Origin: Ligula intestinalis
Taxonomy: Eukaryota > Platyhelminthes > Cestoda > Diphyllobothriidea > Diphyllobothriidae
Direction of reading: 5' to 3'
NCBI GenBank assembly: GCA_036362985.1
Contig: JAYGXS010000002.1
Span: 89,120,789-89,184,788 of the forward strand
DNA: 64,000 nt
This document shows, piece by piece, positions 20,826 to 31,426 of this stretch. The notes under the pieces were generated by a model. It had not been told where the DNA came from and did no database searches. It saw only the letters and a list, made by a program, of their open reading frames with translations. A program made the translations under genes and the position numbers. Numbering within the stretch: position 1 is the stretch's first letter; every line of letters starts with the position of its first letter.

Positions 20826-23800
20826 TCAGATACCAGGGGGACCCTTTTCAAAGTCCAAAAGTTGTGTGTTTGGGAAGGAGACGGATAACAAGGACTTTAT
20901 ATCTTCCGAAGTTAAGTTTTTGCGTAATTTGACTTTAAAAACTGTTAAGTTCGACGACAGCCTAATTTCGAGGGGAATATTATTCCAGAGGGAGGCATAT
21001 TTGGAGGCAAAGAAGTGAGAATTGTTCGAAGTGCAGCTAAAGGCGGGTGCAATAATCCTGGAGGAATTACGAGTGGTATAAGGTCTATCTGCGGGAATGA
21101 GAGCGTTGATTCGTGGAAGGTTAGGGGTAGAGTTAACGCGAAAGAGGAAACAGAGGCCCGCTTCGAGTCTTCTGACACAAAGAAATTTCATGTTCGCTAA
21201 CTGACATCTCTCCGTATAAGAAAGCGTGGATCGAGGAAGAGCGAATATTTTGCGAGTAAATACCCTCTGTACATTTTCAATCTTACTGCGGTCCGAAGCA
21301 TTCATTAGACCAAAGAGGGGACAGCAGTATTCTAGGATGGGCAGAACATAAATGCGATAAAGTTTTAAATTTATTTCTAGCAGGAAGAAATTGTGTGATA
21401 GAAAACCACATATCTGTGCAGCCTTCGCAGATATTCGATCTGCATGAGGCGACAATTCTAGTTTATTTGTGTAGCTTATACCTAAGTCTTTTATAGTGGA
21501 TCGTTCTAAAAGTGGAGTATTTTGAAAGACTAGGGGACGAGGAAGCTTGGCGGGACCAAAACACGTGAAACTACACTTGGATGGAGAGAATCCCATCTGC
21601 CAGGTAGCACTCCAACGTGAGAGTGTAAGTAGGTCCGCATTTATTTTATCAACGCATATACTTGCCGTGTCCTTAGAAAACGAGTATATGCATTTGAGGT
21701 CGTCTGCATAAATGAGATTGTGTGAATTTTTTAGAACAGTCGAAATTTCGTTTATGTATAGAATGAAGAGTAAAGGACCCAAGACAGTGCCTTGAAAAAC
21801 GCCACTCGTGATCAGCTGAGAAGTGGAGTAACTATTACCTACTAGGACCTTCTGGCTGCGGTTAGACAAGTAGGAACCGATGAAGTCGAGGAGAGGGGGA
21901 CGGATGCCAATGGCTTCCAATTTTACTAGAAGCCGTCTGTGCGGTACCTTGTCGAAGGCTTTGCTCAGGTCAAAGTAGATAACAACCACGGATTGCTGCT
22001 CGTTACGGAGGGAAGTGACGTGGTTAAGAAAAGCTAAATGACACGTCTCGCATGATCTTCCGGGTAGAAAACCATGCTGCGAGTCACTTAAAAGCTTATT
22101 TTTTAGGCAAAAATCGAGAATTTGATTAAAAATTATCTTCTCCAGAAGTTTAGCTAGGGCCGGGGTTTATGAACACCGCGGTAGTTATTTATGTCTGAAC
22201 GAGATCCTGACTGGAAGAATAATTGATGTCTTCCAAGTGTCAGGAAAGTAACCATTTAGGAGATAGACTGAAAATATATGGCTAAGTAATTTGGGAAAGG
22301 TCGACACTCTTTGGATAACTGAATTGGGGATACCATCAGTTCCGGAAGAGTGTGAGTTTTTTAGACAAATTATCTGCTTACGAATTAATTCTATGGAGAA
22401 ATCAATGTTTCCGAGAGTATTGTCTGAGTATGGTTGAAACCACGGGACCGGTTCGGATTCTGTCGTAAAATGCTTCGCAAAGAAAGCATTGAATAATTCA
22501 GCCTTATCAGACTCATCTAGTACAAATGTTTTGTTTTCATTAAGCAATGGGGGTATTTCAATTCCTCGTTTTGCGGAGGCCCTACGACGAAACAGTTGTG
22601 CAACCGATTTTGCAGAGTTTGACTCGCTCAGGGCGCCAGATTCCCTGTGCTGGTCACGTGCAAGACGAATCTTTGACGCTAATTCGAAGATCTCTGCGAT
22701 CCTTAGATGCACAGACAGCGAACTAGTAGATCTATCTTTCAGCTGCCTCCTCAATTTCTTTAGTCTGGGCAAAAGAAAATGAGGGACGGTCAATTCTGGT
22801 GCGTAGGGTTTCACAATTTTAGTGGGCACAAATTCCAGAATTTTAGTAGAAACGACCGACATGAGTTCAGAAAGATATGCAGCGTCGTTAATGGAAGAGA
22901 GGCTCTGCCAATCTAAGGAGTCAAGAAAATTGTTAATTGAGCTAATATCTGCGAGGTCATATGCATGATAGGTACGACTAGCACTAGCCTTTTCCGTAGA
23001 AGGAAGCGGAAGGCAACAGTGAATTAATGTGTGATCACTTTGGAAGATGTCCTGCTTAAAATCAACGAAGAGAGGGGCAATACCATTAGTGAAAATCAGA
23101 TCTAGGATATGATTCTGTCTTGTTGGGGAACTAACCAGTTGAGACCAGTTAGAAAAATTAATGGTATCTAGGAAAGGCTGAACTCTAGGTGGACAATAGT
23201 TTGAAAGCCAGTCGATTTCAGGAAAATTAAAATCTCCAGCAATAATTTTAACTTCAAAAGTGGATTCTGAAATAAACTTGAATATTTCACACAAATTTGC
23301 ATCTTCTTCAGCTGAAGAGTTAGGAGGATTGTATACACATCCGATAATTGCCTTTTGCCGGGGCGACAGGATAATAGAGGCAAAACAGTAATTTCCAGAG
23401 AAGGACGTGCTATTTAGATAAAGCGGAAAGTGCCTAAATGACGTTCTAATATAGAGAAGACAACCACCACCACGCTTATTAATGCGATCGTGACGATAGA
23501 CATCATAATCGTCTATGATAAGGGAGGAGTCAGAAATGATTGGATGGGTCCAAGATTCTGTTATGCATATAACATCAGGCATCATCTCGAAAGCGATAGC
23601 TCGAAGTTGAGCCATTTTATTTATAACGGACCTGGCATTAAGCACTATGACATCTAGTGTGTTTCGAGTGACAGGACTATGGCTTTCGTTATTCATAAAA
23701 AAAGAATTTGAGGGTGGGTAGACAAACTGTAGGCCGTTATTATTTGTGGAATAAGTACTGACGGGTATGGAGCTGTTAGCATACGGGTAGCCGACAATCG

Positions 23801-23987
23801 ATTGCTGATAAGGTCTAAGATATCTAGGGGCCTCGCTTTTTGGCAGGGAAAAATGAGGAGAGGGTAAACCAAAATAAGCTTCTGGGGCGTTTGGGAGTAA
23901 TGGGGGGAGGTGAGAAGACATGTAGTAGTTAGCAGGTTTGGGTGGTAGAGGATGGGTAAAGGAACTGATAGGGGGAAACGGTGACAT
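20826..23987 (-). pseudogene. Family D ORF2 (endonuclease and RT), frame break in the middle
   Basis: Endonuclease frame (23987 to about 22200): a Pro-rich N-terminus, then LDVIVLNARSVINKMAQLR, CITESWTHP, AGDFNFPEIDW and QSDHTLIHCC, then the linker and GTDGIPNSVI. At 22140-22235 a short deletion (about 7 nt in place of TTCAAAT seen at 38373) and a nearby 1-nt difference break the frame. The RT frame (21989-20826) has motif A VVIYFDLSKAFDKVPHR, SGVFQGTVLGPLLFILYINE, LIYADDLKCIYS and the end DFEKGPPGI. Both catalytic regions are conserved, so inactivation seems recent. Confidence 0.85.
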
Positions 23988-24472
23988 AAAATTGTGTTAG
24001 GGCCGCTCGCGTAAGGACTAGTGGTCTTAATCAGTGAATGTCCTGTACGGCAACTCCGATTAGATTTAAAACTATACCAGTTCGGGTTACTGCCGTGCAA
24101 ATTAAATTTTTCTTGGTTCGGGCCCGGCGTGTTCAATAACGCATTATATGGGGGAATAATATGACTCCCACGGTCAAAAGAGGAGCTAGGTTTTGGTGGG
24201 GAAGCGCTCGGCCTAAACGATTTCGATGGTGTTGGCGACATTCTAAATGAACTTGTTGCCGCGTTAGAGGCGGCGGAATTTATCGATCGTTGGACAGAGA
24301 ATGTATTTAGACTAGTATTAATCGTAGTAGATGACGGAGCGGCGGGCCTTGACGGTCCCGATATCAAGAGGGATGGGCTAACTGGTGCACTGATGTTTAT
24401 GGACCTATGACTAGATATTCGGGAGGTAGGGATAGCAGGTGTACTGACGGTTATGGGACTATGAATAGACAC
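23693..24472 (-). CDS. Family D ORF1-like frame, Ser/Pro-rich
   Basis: 259 codons, strongly biased to Ser, Pro, Thr and Ile, with no domain I recognise. It sits where ORF1 should be and overlaps the open start of ORF2 by about 295 nt. Its start lies in a tandem duplication of about 56 bp (24381-24437 and 24438-24492), which encodes repeats around VSTPAIPTSRISSH. It could be the disordered tail of a truncated ORF1, or a chance frame. Confidence 0.4.
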   Translation of the reverse strand: MSIHSPITVSTPAIPTSRISSHRSINISAPVSPSLLISGPSRPAAPSSTTINTSLNTFSVQRSINSAASNAATSSFRMSPTPSKSFRPSASPPKPSSSFDRGSHIIPPYNALLNTPGPNQEKFNLHGSNPNWYSFKSNRSCRTGHSLIKTTSPYASGPNTILCHRFPLSVPLPILYHPNLLTTTCLLTSPHYSQTPQKLILVYPLLIFPCQKARPLDILDLISNRLSATRMLTAPYPSVLIPQIITAYSLSTHPQILFL

Positions 24473-24612
24473 CTGGGAGGCAGGGATTGATATTTCGACC
24501 AGTGTTCAATATTTCTTGTTGGAAAAGAGTATTCTTTTAAATTGCACAACCTGATTTAATATTCATGTACTTAATTACGTGTTTTTCAGCTGAATCTTAG
24601 AGAATTCCTAGG

Positions 24613-24825
24613 AGGCTATGTCGGGTGAAACAGTAGAAAACTGTATATTTTCACCTATAGTCAAAGAAAACGACCACCGGTTTGTGGAGTGGCTTAGGGG
24701 TTAGAAATTCGAATTATGAAGAACAATTATGCTAATAAAGTCGACAGGATACGATAAAATCCTATTAAAATTTGAAAATTCACTTAGCTGCGAAAAATTG
24801 AGTTGTGCGCCAAGATGATTTGTCA
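24613..24825 (-). other. Family B 5' terminal region
   Basis: Noncoding. It starts with the 18-bp duplication and ends where the Gypsy protease coding resumes. By position it is the 5' end of family B1; I have no second B copy that covers it. Confidence 0.5.
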
Positions 24826-25842
24826 CTGACGCAGTGTCCAGTTGTGGGCGAACAGCGTGACCGTTGAGAGATATGTGAACCCATTTCTGGTGATCAGCTG
24901 CATTAGCCTGAATTGTGGCATACAGACTCAGAAAATTGCCAGGAAACTTATTTTAAAACTTGATTTTGGCTTGGAACGGCGTTTGGTGTTGGAATTGGCC
25001 GGGGCGGACTTGTTTGCTCAAGGTCAGGGTCGACAGAACCTATCACGGTGCCCCACCTGGTTACACTTCTGAAAGAGATGTTGCCGAAATGTGCAATCCC
25101 ATTGGAAATGCCACGCACCACATTGCCAACAAGGAGAGGACGGAGATTTCGCCTTGGACGCTGGATTGTGCGCTGGCTTGGGCAGCCTAACCAAAGATCA
25201 CTTAGCTGTTGCGACCACATTCACTGAGCCAGGGATAGAAGCGCCCTGGAACATGGCCGAATCGTGCTTGGGGTTTATAAATAATTTATTTTCGGCAACC
25301 AGTTCATGGAGAGTAACTGAGCCATTCTGTTGCACGTGGGACAGAAGTTGCGTCCGGATATTTGCATCCTTGGGGGACTGGAGGCTGCAGATAATGATGA
25401 GGCATTTGAACTGGTCTTTAATGAGAGAACCGACTTGAAAACGCCCACAATCGTGATCCACAATGCCGGCGTACGTGATGAAATCGTCGGGTTCCTGTTT
25501 GCACTGCTGGAGACACTGGAATTGGGTGTTGAACAGTGATGACTGCTTACCAAAAATCTGTGATAACATCTTCAACGTGTCAGCGAAGGAAATATCTCTT
25601 GGATTCTTGGGCAAGATAAAGTTGGCGGAGCGATCGTGTTTGGCAGGACCCTGTTTGTGCAGGAGGAGTCGTGCCTTCCATGCGTCTTCTTGGGCAGCCA
25701 GATCGACAGAGAATAAATCCTCATCTCGTTTGTACCAGGACTCAAAATTTACTTGGGCCTGTGCGTCATACAAGAATTCCGCAATTCTGCTGGCGATGGA
25801 ACCGACGGATTGTGAACCACCAGCAGAACTTGGTTGGCCCAT
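24826..25842 (-). pseudogene. Gypsy/Ty3 gag, zinc knuckle and protease start
   Basis: The gag frame is 25842-25198: NFESWYKRDEDLFSVDLAAQ, ANFILPKNPRDISF, QSSLFNTQFQCLQQ and DDFITYAGIVDHDCG, typical of Gypsy capsid. An in-frame TGA follows ATAK at 25198. Beyond it the same frame encodes a complete CCHC knuckle (CWQCGAWHFQWDC, about 25125-25090) and a second, incomplete knuckle (KCNQVGHRDRFC). It stops at TGA near 25035. Further on lies WVHISLNGHAVRPQLDTAS, the start of the protease with its catalytic Asp (about 24840-24900). Family B breaks it there, and the rest is at 9333-9057. Confidence 0.85.
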
Positions 25843-26479
25843 GCCCTAGTAGCAAAACGAGCTCGTTTCTGGTTCGCTTATTCGAAAAATCTAGCACAAA
25901 ACAAGCCCGGAAGAACAAGCTCCTAGCGAACTCGAATTACTGTGCTTGTAGATCGAAAAAACGGGTTTCATTTTTCATCCGGACAGGGGTTATCTCCTCT
26001 CCTGCGTAAACCGCTGTTTTTTGAAACATAGTGGAATGTTACCTTTTGAAGACTGTTTTTTTAGTATTATGTATATATTTATGTTAAAAAAGGGCTTAAA
26101 AATATTAGATTAAAAAAATAATAAAAAAGTTCTCTTTGGCCGCAGTTTAGAATATTTGGCTACCAGAACGTAGCACTGTAGAGTTCATGGACGACGCTGG
26201 TATTTCGTTCGGCCCTGGCGCATTGTCATCATCATGATTTCGGTGTGTATCTAAAAGAAGGAAATAAGGGAATTAGTACGTATATAACTAAACGTAACGT
26301 AACAGCGAGTGCCAAGGTTAACTGGAGAAGTGGACTAACTAATTCGGCTCGTAGACTGTGCATACCACACACTATTCCGCTGATGCCGATCGTGGGCACG
26401 CTTAAAGGCAGGTTTTAATGCCTTTCATATCTCCATCCTGTCAACATTGAGAACGCGGCACCGCTGGTTCAGTGCCTCT
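25843..26479. other. Unassigned, possibly Gypsy 5' region
   Basis: No protein similarity is seen. It lies upstream of gag on the minus strand and is AT-rich at 26050-26150. A leader or 5' LTR would be expected here, but I could not match it to repeat R1 or define LTR ends. Confidence 0.35.
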
Positions 26480-27382
26480 GCGTTGAAATGACGGCACCAA
26501 GTGAAGGACGAAATGAACAACATCAATGGAGAATCGGTTTTTTACGGTAATATAGTCAATGATTTGGAATGCTTCGGTGAGTTATTGCATACTCTTCTCA
26601 GTAACCACTGTCCGATTTCACAAGGGACACTAAACAACAGACCCCAGTGGCTGATCAAGTGCTGAAAAAAGAGATTCGTAAGAAGAGGAGTCTGTGAAGG
26701 AAATCTCTCACGGCTAGGACTCCGGCATTCATCAATGCATACAAAGCGCAAAGGAACCGCGTGAAGTGACTTATCTTCAGGACACGCCAAGATTTTTAAA
26801 GGGATATACTGAACCATGCATTTAAAAATCCTAAGCTATTCTACGGCTACCTAAGAAAGACTACACGAAACCGAGACCCAGCCCCCCTTCTGAAAGCAAG
26901 TAGCGAAACGCAAATAACTGAGGATGGAGCAAAAGCTGAGCATCTCCCACAATTGTTCAAATCGATCTTTACAATTGAAAGTGAATTCATCCTTCCCAGC
27001 AATGGCTTGGACGATAGTCCAAAGATTAATTATGTATCTTTCGAAGAAGGAACTGTTCGTCAAGAGTTGTTAACACTAGATGACTCGAAATCATCTGGTC
27101 CCGATGACATTCCGCTCAAATTACTGAAATAATTTGCTGCGGAGCTGGCTAAATCACTTTTTATGCCTTTCAATACCTCGTTTGATGCCGGTTAGAAATC
27201 GGCACGGATCACACCGTTGTATGAAGGCGGAAAAAAGGTTTCTGCAAACAATTATTGACCAATTAGCCTTTCTTCGATCTGTTGCAAAATCATGGCAAAA
27301 TTAGTAAAGCGAAAGCTGATGCGTTTCCTAGAACAGTATAACCTACTATCGGATGCGCAGCATGAATTCCGTATAGGCAGCT
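26480..27382 (+). pseudogene. Family E LINE fragment: linker and start of RT
   Basis: The plus strand encodes, in changing frames, a linker (LLHTLLSNHCPISQ, PQWLIK), then FKNPKLFYGYLRKTTRNRDP, KAEHLPQLFKSIFTIESEF, SKSSGPDDIPLKLLK, a TAA, ITPLYEGGKKVSANNY, PISLSSICCKIM and SDAQHEFRIG. These are the first RT motifs of a CR1/jockey-like protein distinct from families A-D. At least five stops are visible. It ends abruptly at about 27382 where family B starts. The left limit is approximate. Confidence 0.7.
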
Positions 27383-27383
27383 T

Positions 27384-28369
27384 CCCTTTCCGCCACCAAG
27401 TTTTCCGTTTTTATAAATACTGACGAGCTTAACCTGAATCTGAAGGATACGCTCAGTATAGTCTCACTCAATGCGAGATCAGTTGTTAATAAGATGACAG
27501 AACTTAAAACAGTAGAATTTGAGCTTGATCCAGATGTGCTCTGTGTCACTGAATCTTGGACACACTCTCTTATTTCTGACTCGACACTCGCCATAGATAA
27601 TTATAGTTTGAACAGACAAGACCGCGTTGAAAAGCGTGGCGGTGGTTGCCTTCTTTATATTAAACCATCTTTTGTACATTTCCCGTATCACCTGAGCATT
27701 TCGTCATTTTCTGGAAATTTTTGTCTTATTTCAGTCATCTTGCCACACAATAAAAAATCGATAATTGGGTGTGTCTACAATCCTCCCTGTAACTCAAGTA
27801 ATGTAATGCAGCTGTGTGAAATGTTTGAAAAAGTTGCAGCGACTCAATTTGATGTCCGAATAATTATAGGTGATTTTAATCTGCCAGACATTGACTGGCA
27901 TGCAAATAACTGTCCACCAAGATTTCAGAAATTGGTTGACACTATTAACTTTTCAAACATGTCACAAATGGTCAGTTCAGTGACCAAAAATGACAACATA
28001 TTAGATTTAATTTTTACAAATGATGTTCACCCTCTTTTTATGAATTTTCATCGTGATATTTTCACGAGTGACCATGCCTTAATTCACTGTTGTTTTCCAG
28101 TCTCTCTTTCTAAAAATCCCGATGTAAAATGCAATAACCTCGACTTTGGTAACGTGAACCATGAATTAGTAAATGATTTCGTAAGTACCCTAGATGGGCA
28201 TAGCATATTTTCAACTAACGATCCCTACTTCTTCCAGGAGCTATTGCAAAACCTTACAGAAAATATTCAGGCTCTTAACCCACTTAAGATTTTTAAATTA
28301 AATTCAGCTTCTTCTACTGTGCCACATTTTCTCCAAAATAGACTTAAGAAATTACAAAAAGCAACTTAA
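27384..28369 (+). pseudogene. Family B2 ORF2, endonuclease part
   Basis: The frame is open from about 27390: ELNLNLKDTLSIVSLNARS, CVTESWTHSLISDS, RGGGCLLYIKPSFVHFP, IGCVYNPPC, GDFNLPDIDW and TSDHALIHCCFP. All three endonuclease landmarks are intact. After KKLQK the frame ends (28369) because of a 1-nt shift near an A5 run; B1 reads on into the linker. The domain is of the APE type that nicks the target DNA. An upstream ATG is absent because the copy starts inside the ORF2 leader. Confidence 0.85.
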
Positions 28370-30290
28370 GGATACGTCTAATAGCTCTTTATCAGTTCAC
28401 TTAGGAATAGCGCAAATATTTGAATTAGCGCTTAAAATAAGGCTTGCACGAGATAGGCGTAGAGAGGCCGCAGCATTAAGTGATGCGAATTCTTCCAGAT
28501 CAGTTGCTCAAGTCTTCCGTCTTCGGTCGTCGACTAAGCTTCAGAAAGTCATTCCACCCTTACTCAATTGCAACAATCATTTTGTTACAGAGGATTTGGA
28601 GAAAGCAGCATTGTTAAATTCATTTTTCGCCAAGTTCTTCACCATCGAAACTACCCCCACTCCTGTAATCCCCCTGCCGTGTGATTCAAATCTCAGTACC
28701 CTTAATTTCTCACCCGCTTGTATTCAAAAATAAATAAGTCGTCTTAAAAATTCACATTCGGTAGGAACTGATAACATTCTAAACTCACTCATCAAACAAT
28801 TAAGAGATTTCCTACCCTTACTGAGTAAGTTATTTTCAGTGTTTCTTGAGAATGGCTTTTTCCCGGAATACTGGAAAACTTCTATTATAATTCCCGTATT
28901 TAAATCTGGTTCCCAATCAGATATTCACAATTATCGCGGTGTTCATAAAACGCCCTCTCTAGCTTAACTCTTTGAAAAACTAATTGCCAAAAAAATTACA
29001 GATTTCTGCATAAATAATAACATTCTCAGCTGCTCACAGCATGGCTTTTTATCGGACCGATCTTGTGAAACATGCCACATGTCTTTTTTAAATCTACTTT
29101 CTTCTCTTCGTTATGATCATCTATCTGTGTTAGTTATCTATTTTTACCTAAGTAAAGCATTTGATAAAGTTCCTCACAGGAGGCTCCTAGCCAAACTAGA
29201 GGCTATAGGATTTCGTAGTCCTCTTACTGACTTCATCAGATCTTATCTTTCAAATCGACAACAAAAGGTTTTAGTGGGATCCTCATACTCTACTCCTACC
29301 GCAATTTTGAGTGGTGTCCTTATAGGTACCGTGCTAGGTCCTCTGCTCTTTTTGCTTTACGTAAATGATATCTCATTGAGTGTTAAACAATCCCAATCTT
29401 ATATTTATGCAGATGATCTCAAGTGTGTTTACTCCTTCTCTAACTCTACGGCCGCGAGATGCTTAGAACAAATTCATTCTGATCTGCACGCTCTTTCGGC
29501 GTGGAACTCAACATGGCAGATGGAGTTCTCACTTTCTAAGTGCCGATATATGTGCTTTGGGCCTGAAAGGCTGCCACAACCTGTTATTTTTCAAGGTTAC
29601 CCAATGACTGAATGTTCCAGTATCAAGGACCTAGGATTAAGCTACACCAATAAATTAGACCTTTCTCCTCACGCTGATGGAATAACAGCCAAAGCCGCAC
29701 AGATTTGCGGTTTTATCTCTTATAATTTCTATCTTCCTGAAATGAAATTAAGACTTTATCGTATGTTCGTGCTCCTCATCTTAGAATACTGTTGCCCCTT
29801 TTTCGGTCTCATGAATGGAGGTAGCCGTTCAAAAACTGAACAAGTTCAAAAAAATTTCACACGAAAACTGCTGCATCCGACAGCTTCTAATACTTGCTAC
29901 TCAAATAGATGTCAATTAGCAAAACTAAGGTGCCTTTGGGTCAGGAGATTGGAAGCAGGCTTTTGTCTCCTTTTTCGGCTTAATAATTGCACAAATTTAC
30001 CCAGGACTTCTGTCATTACCGCCGTCAGCCGTCCCTACAACCTAAGAAACTCAGCACTTGTTATACTCCCTCCTGCATCTTCCTCATGTAAACGCTCTTT
30101 GTTTTTTGCTTCCAGATATAGCTTTCTTTGGAATAACTTGCCAATCGAAATTATGTCGTTAACTAGGTTGTCTGCCTTCAAACAGAGACTGCACATTTAT
30201 CTTAACACTGACTCTATTAACCTTCTATTCTCCTCATCTTTTCTGAGCAGCTTTCTCCATGACCCCGAGAAAGGACCATCGGGAATTTAG
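28370..30290 (+). pseudogene. Family B2 ORF2, reverse transcriptase part
   Basis: The linker 28370-29078 has stops at about 28734 and 28963. From 29079 the frame is open to the final DPEKGPSGI stop (403 codons): LVIYFYLSKAFDKVPHRR, LGPLLFLLYVNDISLSV, YIYADDLKCVYSFS, QMEFSLSKCRYMCFG, VRRLEAGFCLLFRL and SLFFASRYSFLWNN. Motif A reads YFYLSKAFD where other copies have YFDLSKAFD, so the catalytic Asp is Tyr. YADD is kept. Confidence 0.85.
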
Positions 30291-30298
30291 GAGATCCG

Positions 30299-30308
30299 NN
30301 NNNNNNNN
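30299..30308. other. Assembly gap of 10 N
   Basis: Ten Ns. The 47 bases before the gap (30252-30298) and the 47 bases after it (30309-30355) are identical. The two contig ends overlap, and the gap probably has no real length. Confidence 0.95.
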
Positions 30309-30824
30309 TTTCTCCATGACCCCGAGAAAGGACCATCGGGAATTTAGGAGATCCGCTTGAAACTATTCTCTCTGCCTCGTGTCCCCAGAGAACCTAGATG
30401 TTTCCATTAACCACCGCTGAATCACACGAAGCCAAGCGGAAGTACTCAGTCTAAAATGCTGCAGTTTCGTTGAATACTCGCCTTCATCAGACCACCCACA
30501 CCTATTTTTGCTCTACTAATATGTTCCTAAGCAGTTTTTTTCTCTTGCACTCTTTTTGAACATGGAGGCCCGTTGTACACTGTCTCCATTTTCACTGTAA
30601 GAGTTTTTTTAACTGCCATAATTTTTCATTTTTTAGTTCAAAATTACCTGCAAAACATTGCTAAATGTTTTCCCAAAAGGACAATTTCTGCTGACATTAT
30701 TACGACTTTCTACGTCTACTTGCACATTTTGTCAGATTATTTTTTTAATTTTTATTTTTTTAAATTAACTTTGTATAGATAGTGCCGTACTGGCGCTGAA
30801 AAATATAAATTCCAAATTCCAAAG

Positions 30825-31426
30825 TTTGTTCGCTCCCCAACGATGGATCAGCATATTAAAGACTTAATTTTACGAACGACATTTCTCCCCTTTCCGTTGA
30901 CTACAATCAGAGTCTCTTCCAAAGTGACCATACTTTAATCCATTGTTGTCTTCCGCTTGCCTCTACGAAAAAGGCTAACACCGTTCTTCCTTTTCATGCT
31001 TTTGACCTAGCTGATATTAATTAAATTAACAACTTTATGGACTCACTAGACTGGCAGGAGTTTTCCTCCACGAACAGTGTAACAATTCTCTGTGACTTAA
31101 TGACGGCAATTAAAAATAGCATTTCGGAATTTGTGCCGATAAAAAATGTTAAGCCTTATTCTTCGGACCCCACCGTTCCTCACTTTCTTTTGCCTAGACT
31201 AAAGAAATCACAAAGACAGTTGAAAGATCATTCTACTAGATCATCATCTGTGCAGATCAGAATTGCAGAGATTTTCGAATTAGCGTCTAAGATTTGGCTT
31301 GCACGTGACAAACAGAAGGAATCTTGCGCACTCAGTGAGTTAAACTCCGCAAAATATATTGCTCAACTGCTCCGTCGTCGGTTCTCCGCTAAACGAGGTC
31401 ACGAAATCCCCTTTAATTCAGTATAA
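30825..31426 (+). pseudogene. Family D2 endonuclease end and linker
   Basis: It encodes QSLFQSDHTLIHCCLPLAS and FHAFDLADIN, a TAA, then NNFMDSLDWQEFSSTNSV, TVPHFLLPRLKKSQRQLKDH and AEIFELASKIWLARDKQKES. It stops at GHEIP where family F is inserted. Early codons are shifted by a small indel near 30880. Confidence 0.8.

Larger units (their letters stand above)
20015..24612 (-). mobile_element. Family D LINE (D-), inserted in family B
   Basis: This is a minus-strand element of 4.6 kb flanked by the 18-mer 'aggctatgtcgggtgaaa' (24613-24630) and a one-mismatch copy (19997-20014), which I read as the target duplication. The order on the minus strand is: a Ser/Pro-rich ORF1-like frame (24472-23693), ORF2 with endonuclease (from 23987) and RT (to 20826), a 3' untranslated region of about 790 bp, the hairpin 'gaggccctccgggcct', and a TATAAATA tail at 20015-20040. 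Confidence 0.85.
9334..24825 (-). mobile_element. Family B LINE (B1), carrying nested A and D elements
   Basis: This minus-strand CR1/jockey-like element is in three pieces: 24825-24613 (5' untranslated), 20014-15756 (ORF1 and most of ORF2) and 10147-9334 (end of ORF2 and 3' untranslated region). Removing the nested A and D elements leaves about 5.3 kb. Its outer ends coincide with the break in the Gypsy protease, so this copy is near full length. The 3' end is an ATT-type repeat at 9334-9344 preceded by 'gaggcccattaggc'. The reading frames are broken. Confidence 0.8.
27384..30824 (+). mobile_element. Family B LINE, plus-strand copy (B2)
   Basis: Closely similar to B1 from the ORF2 start onward; ORF1 and the 5' region are absent. 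ORF2 lesions are present. The 3' untranslated region (30291-30800) ends in 'gtgccgtactggcgct' and AAAATATAAATTCC-type repeats. It abuts family D copy 2 at about 30825. A 10-N gap lies at 30299-30308. Confidence 0.85.
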
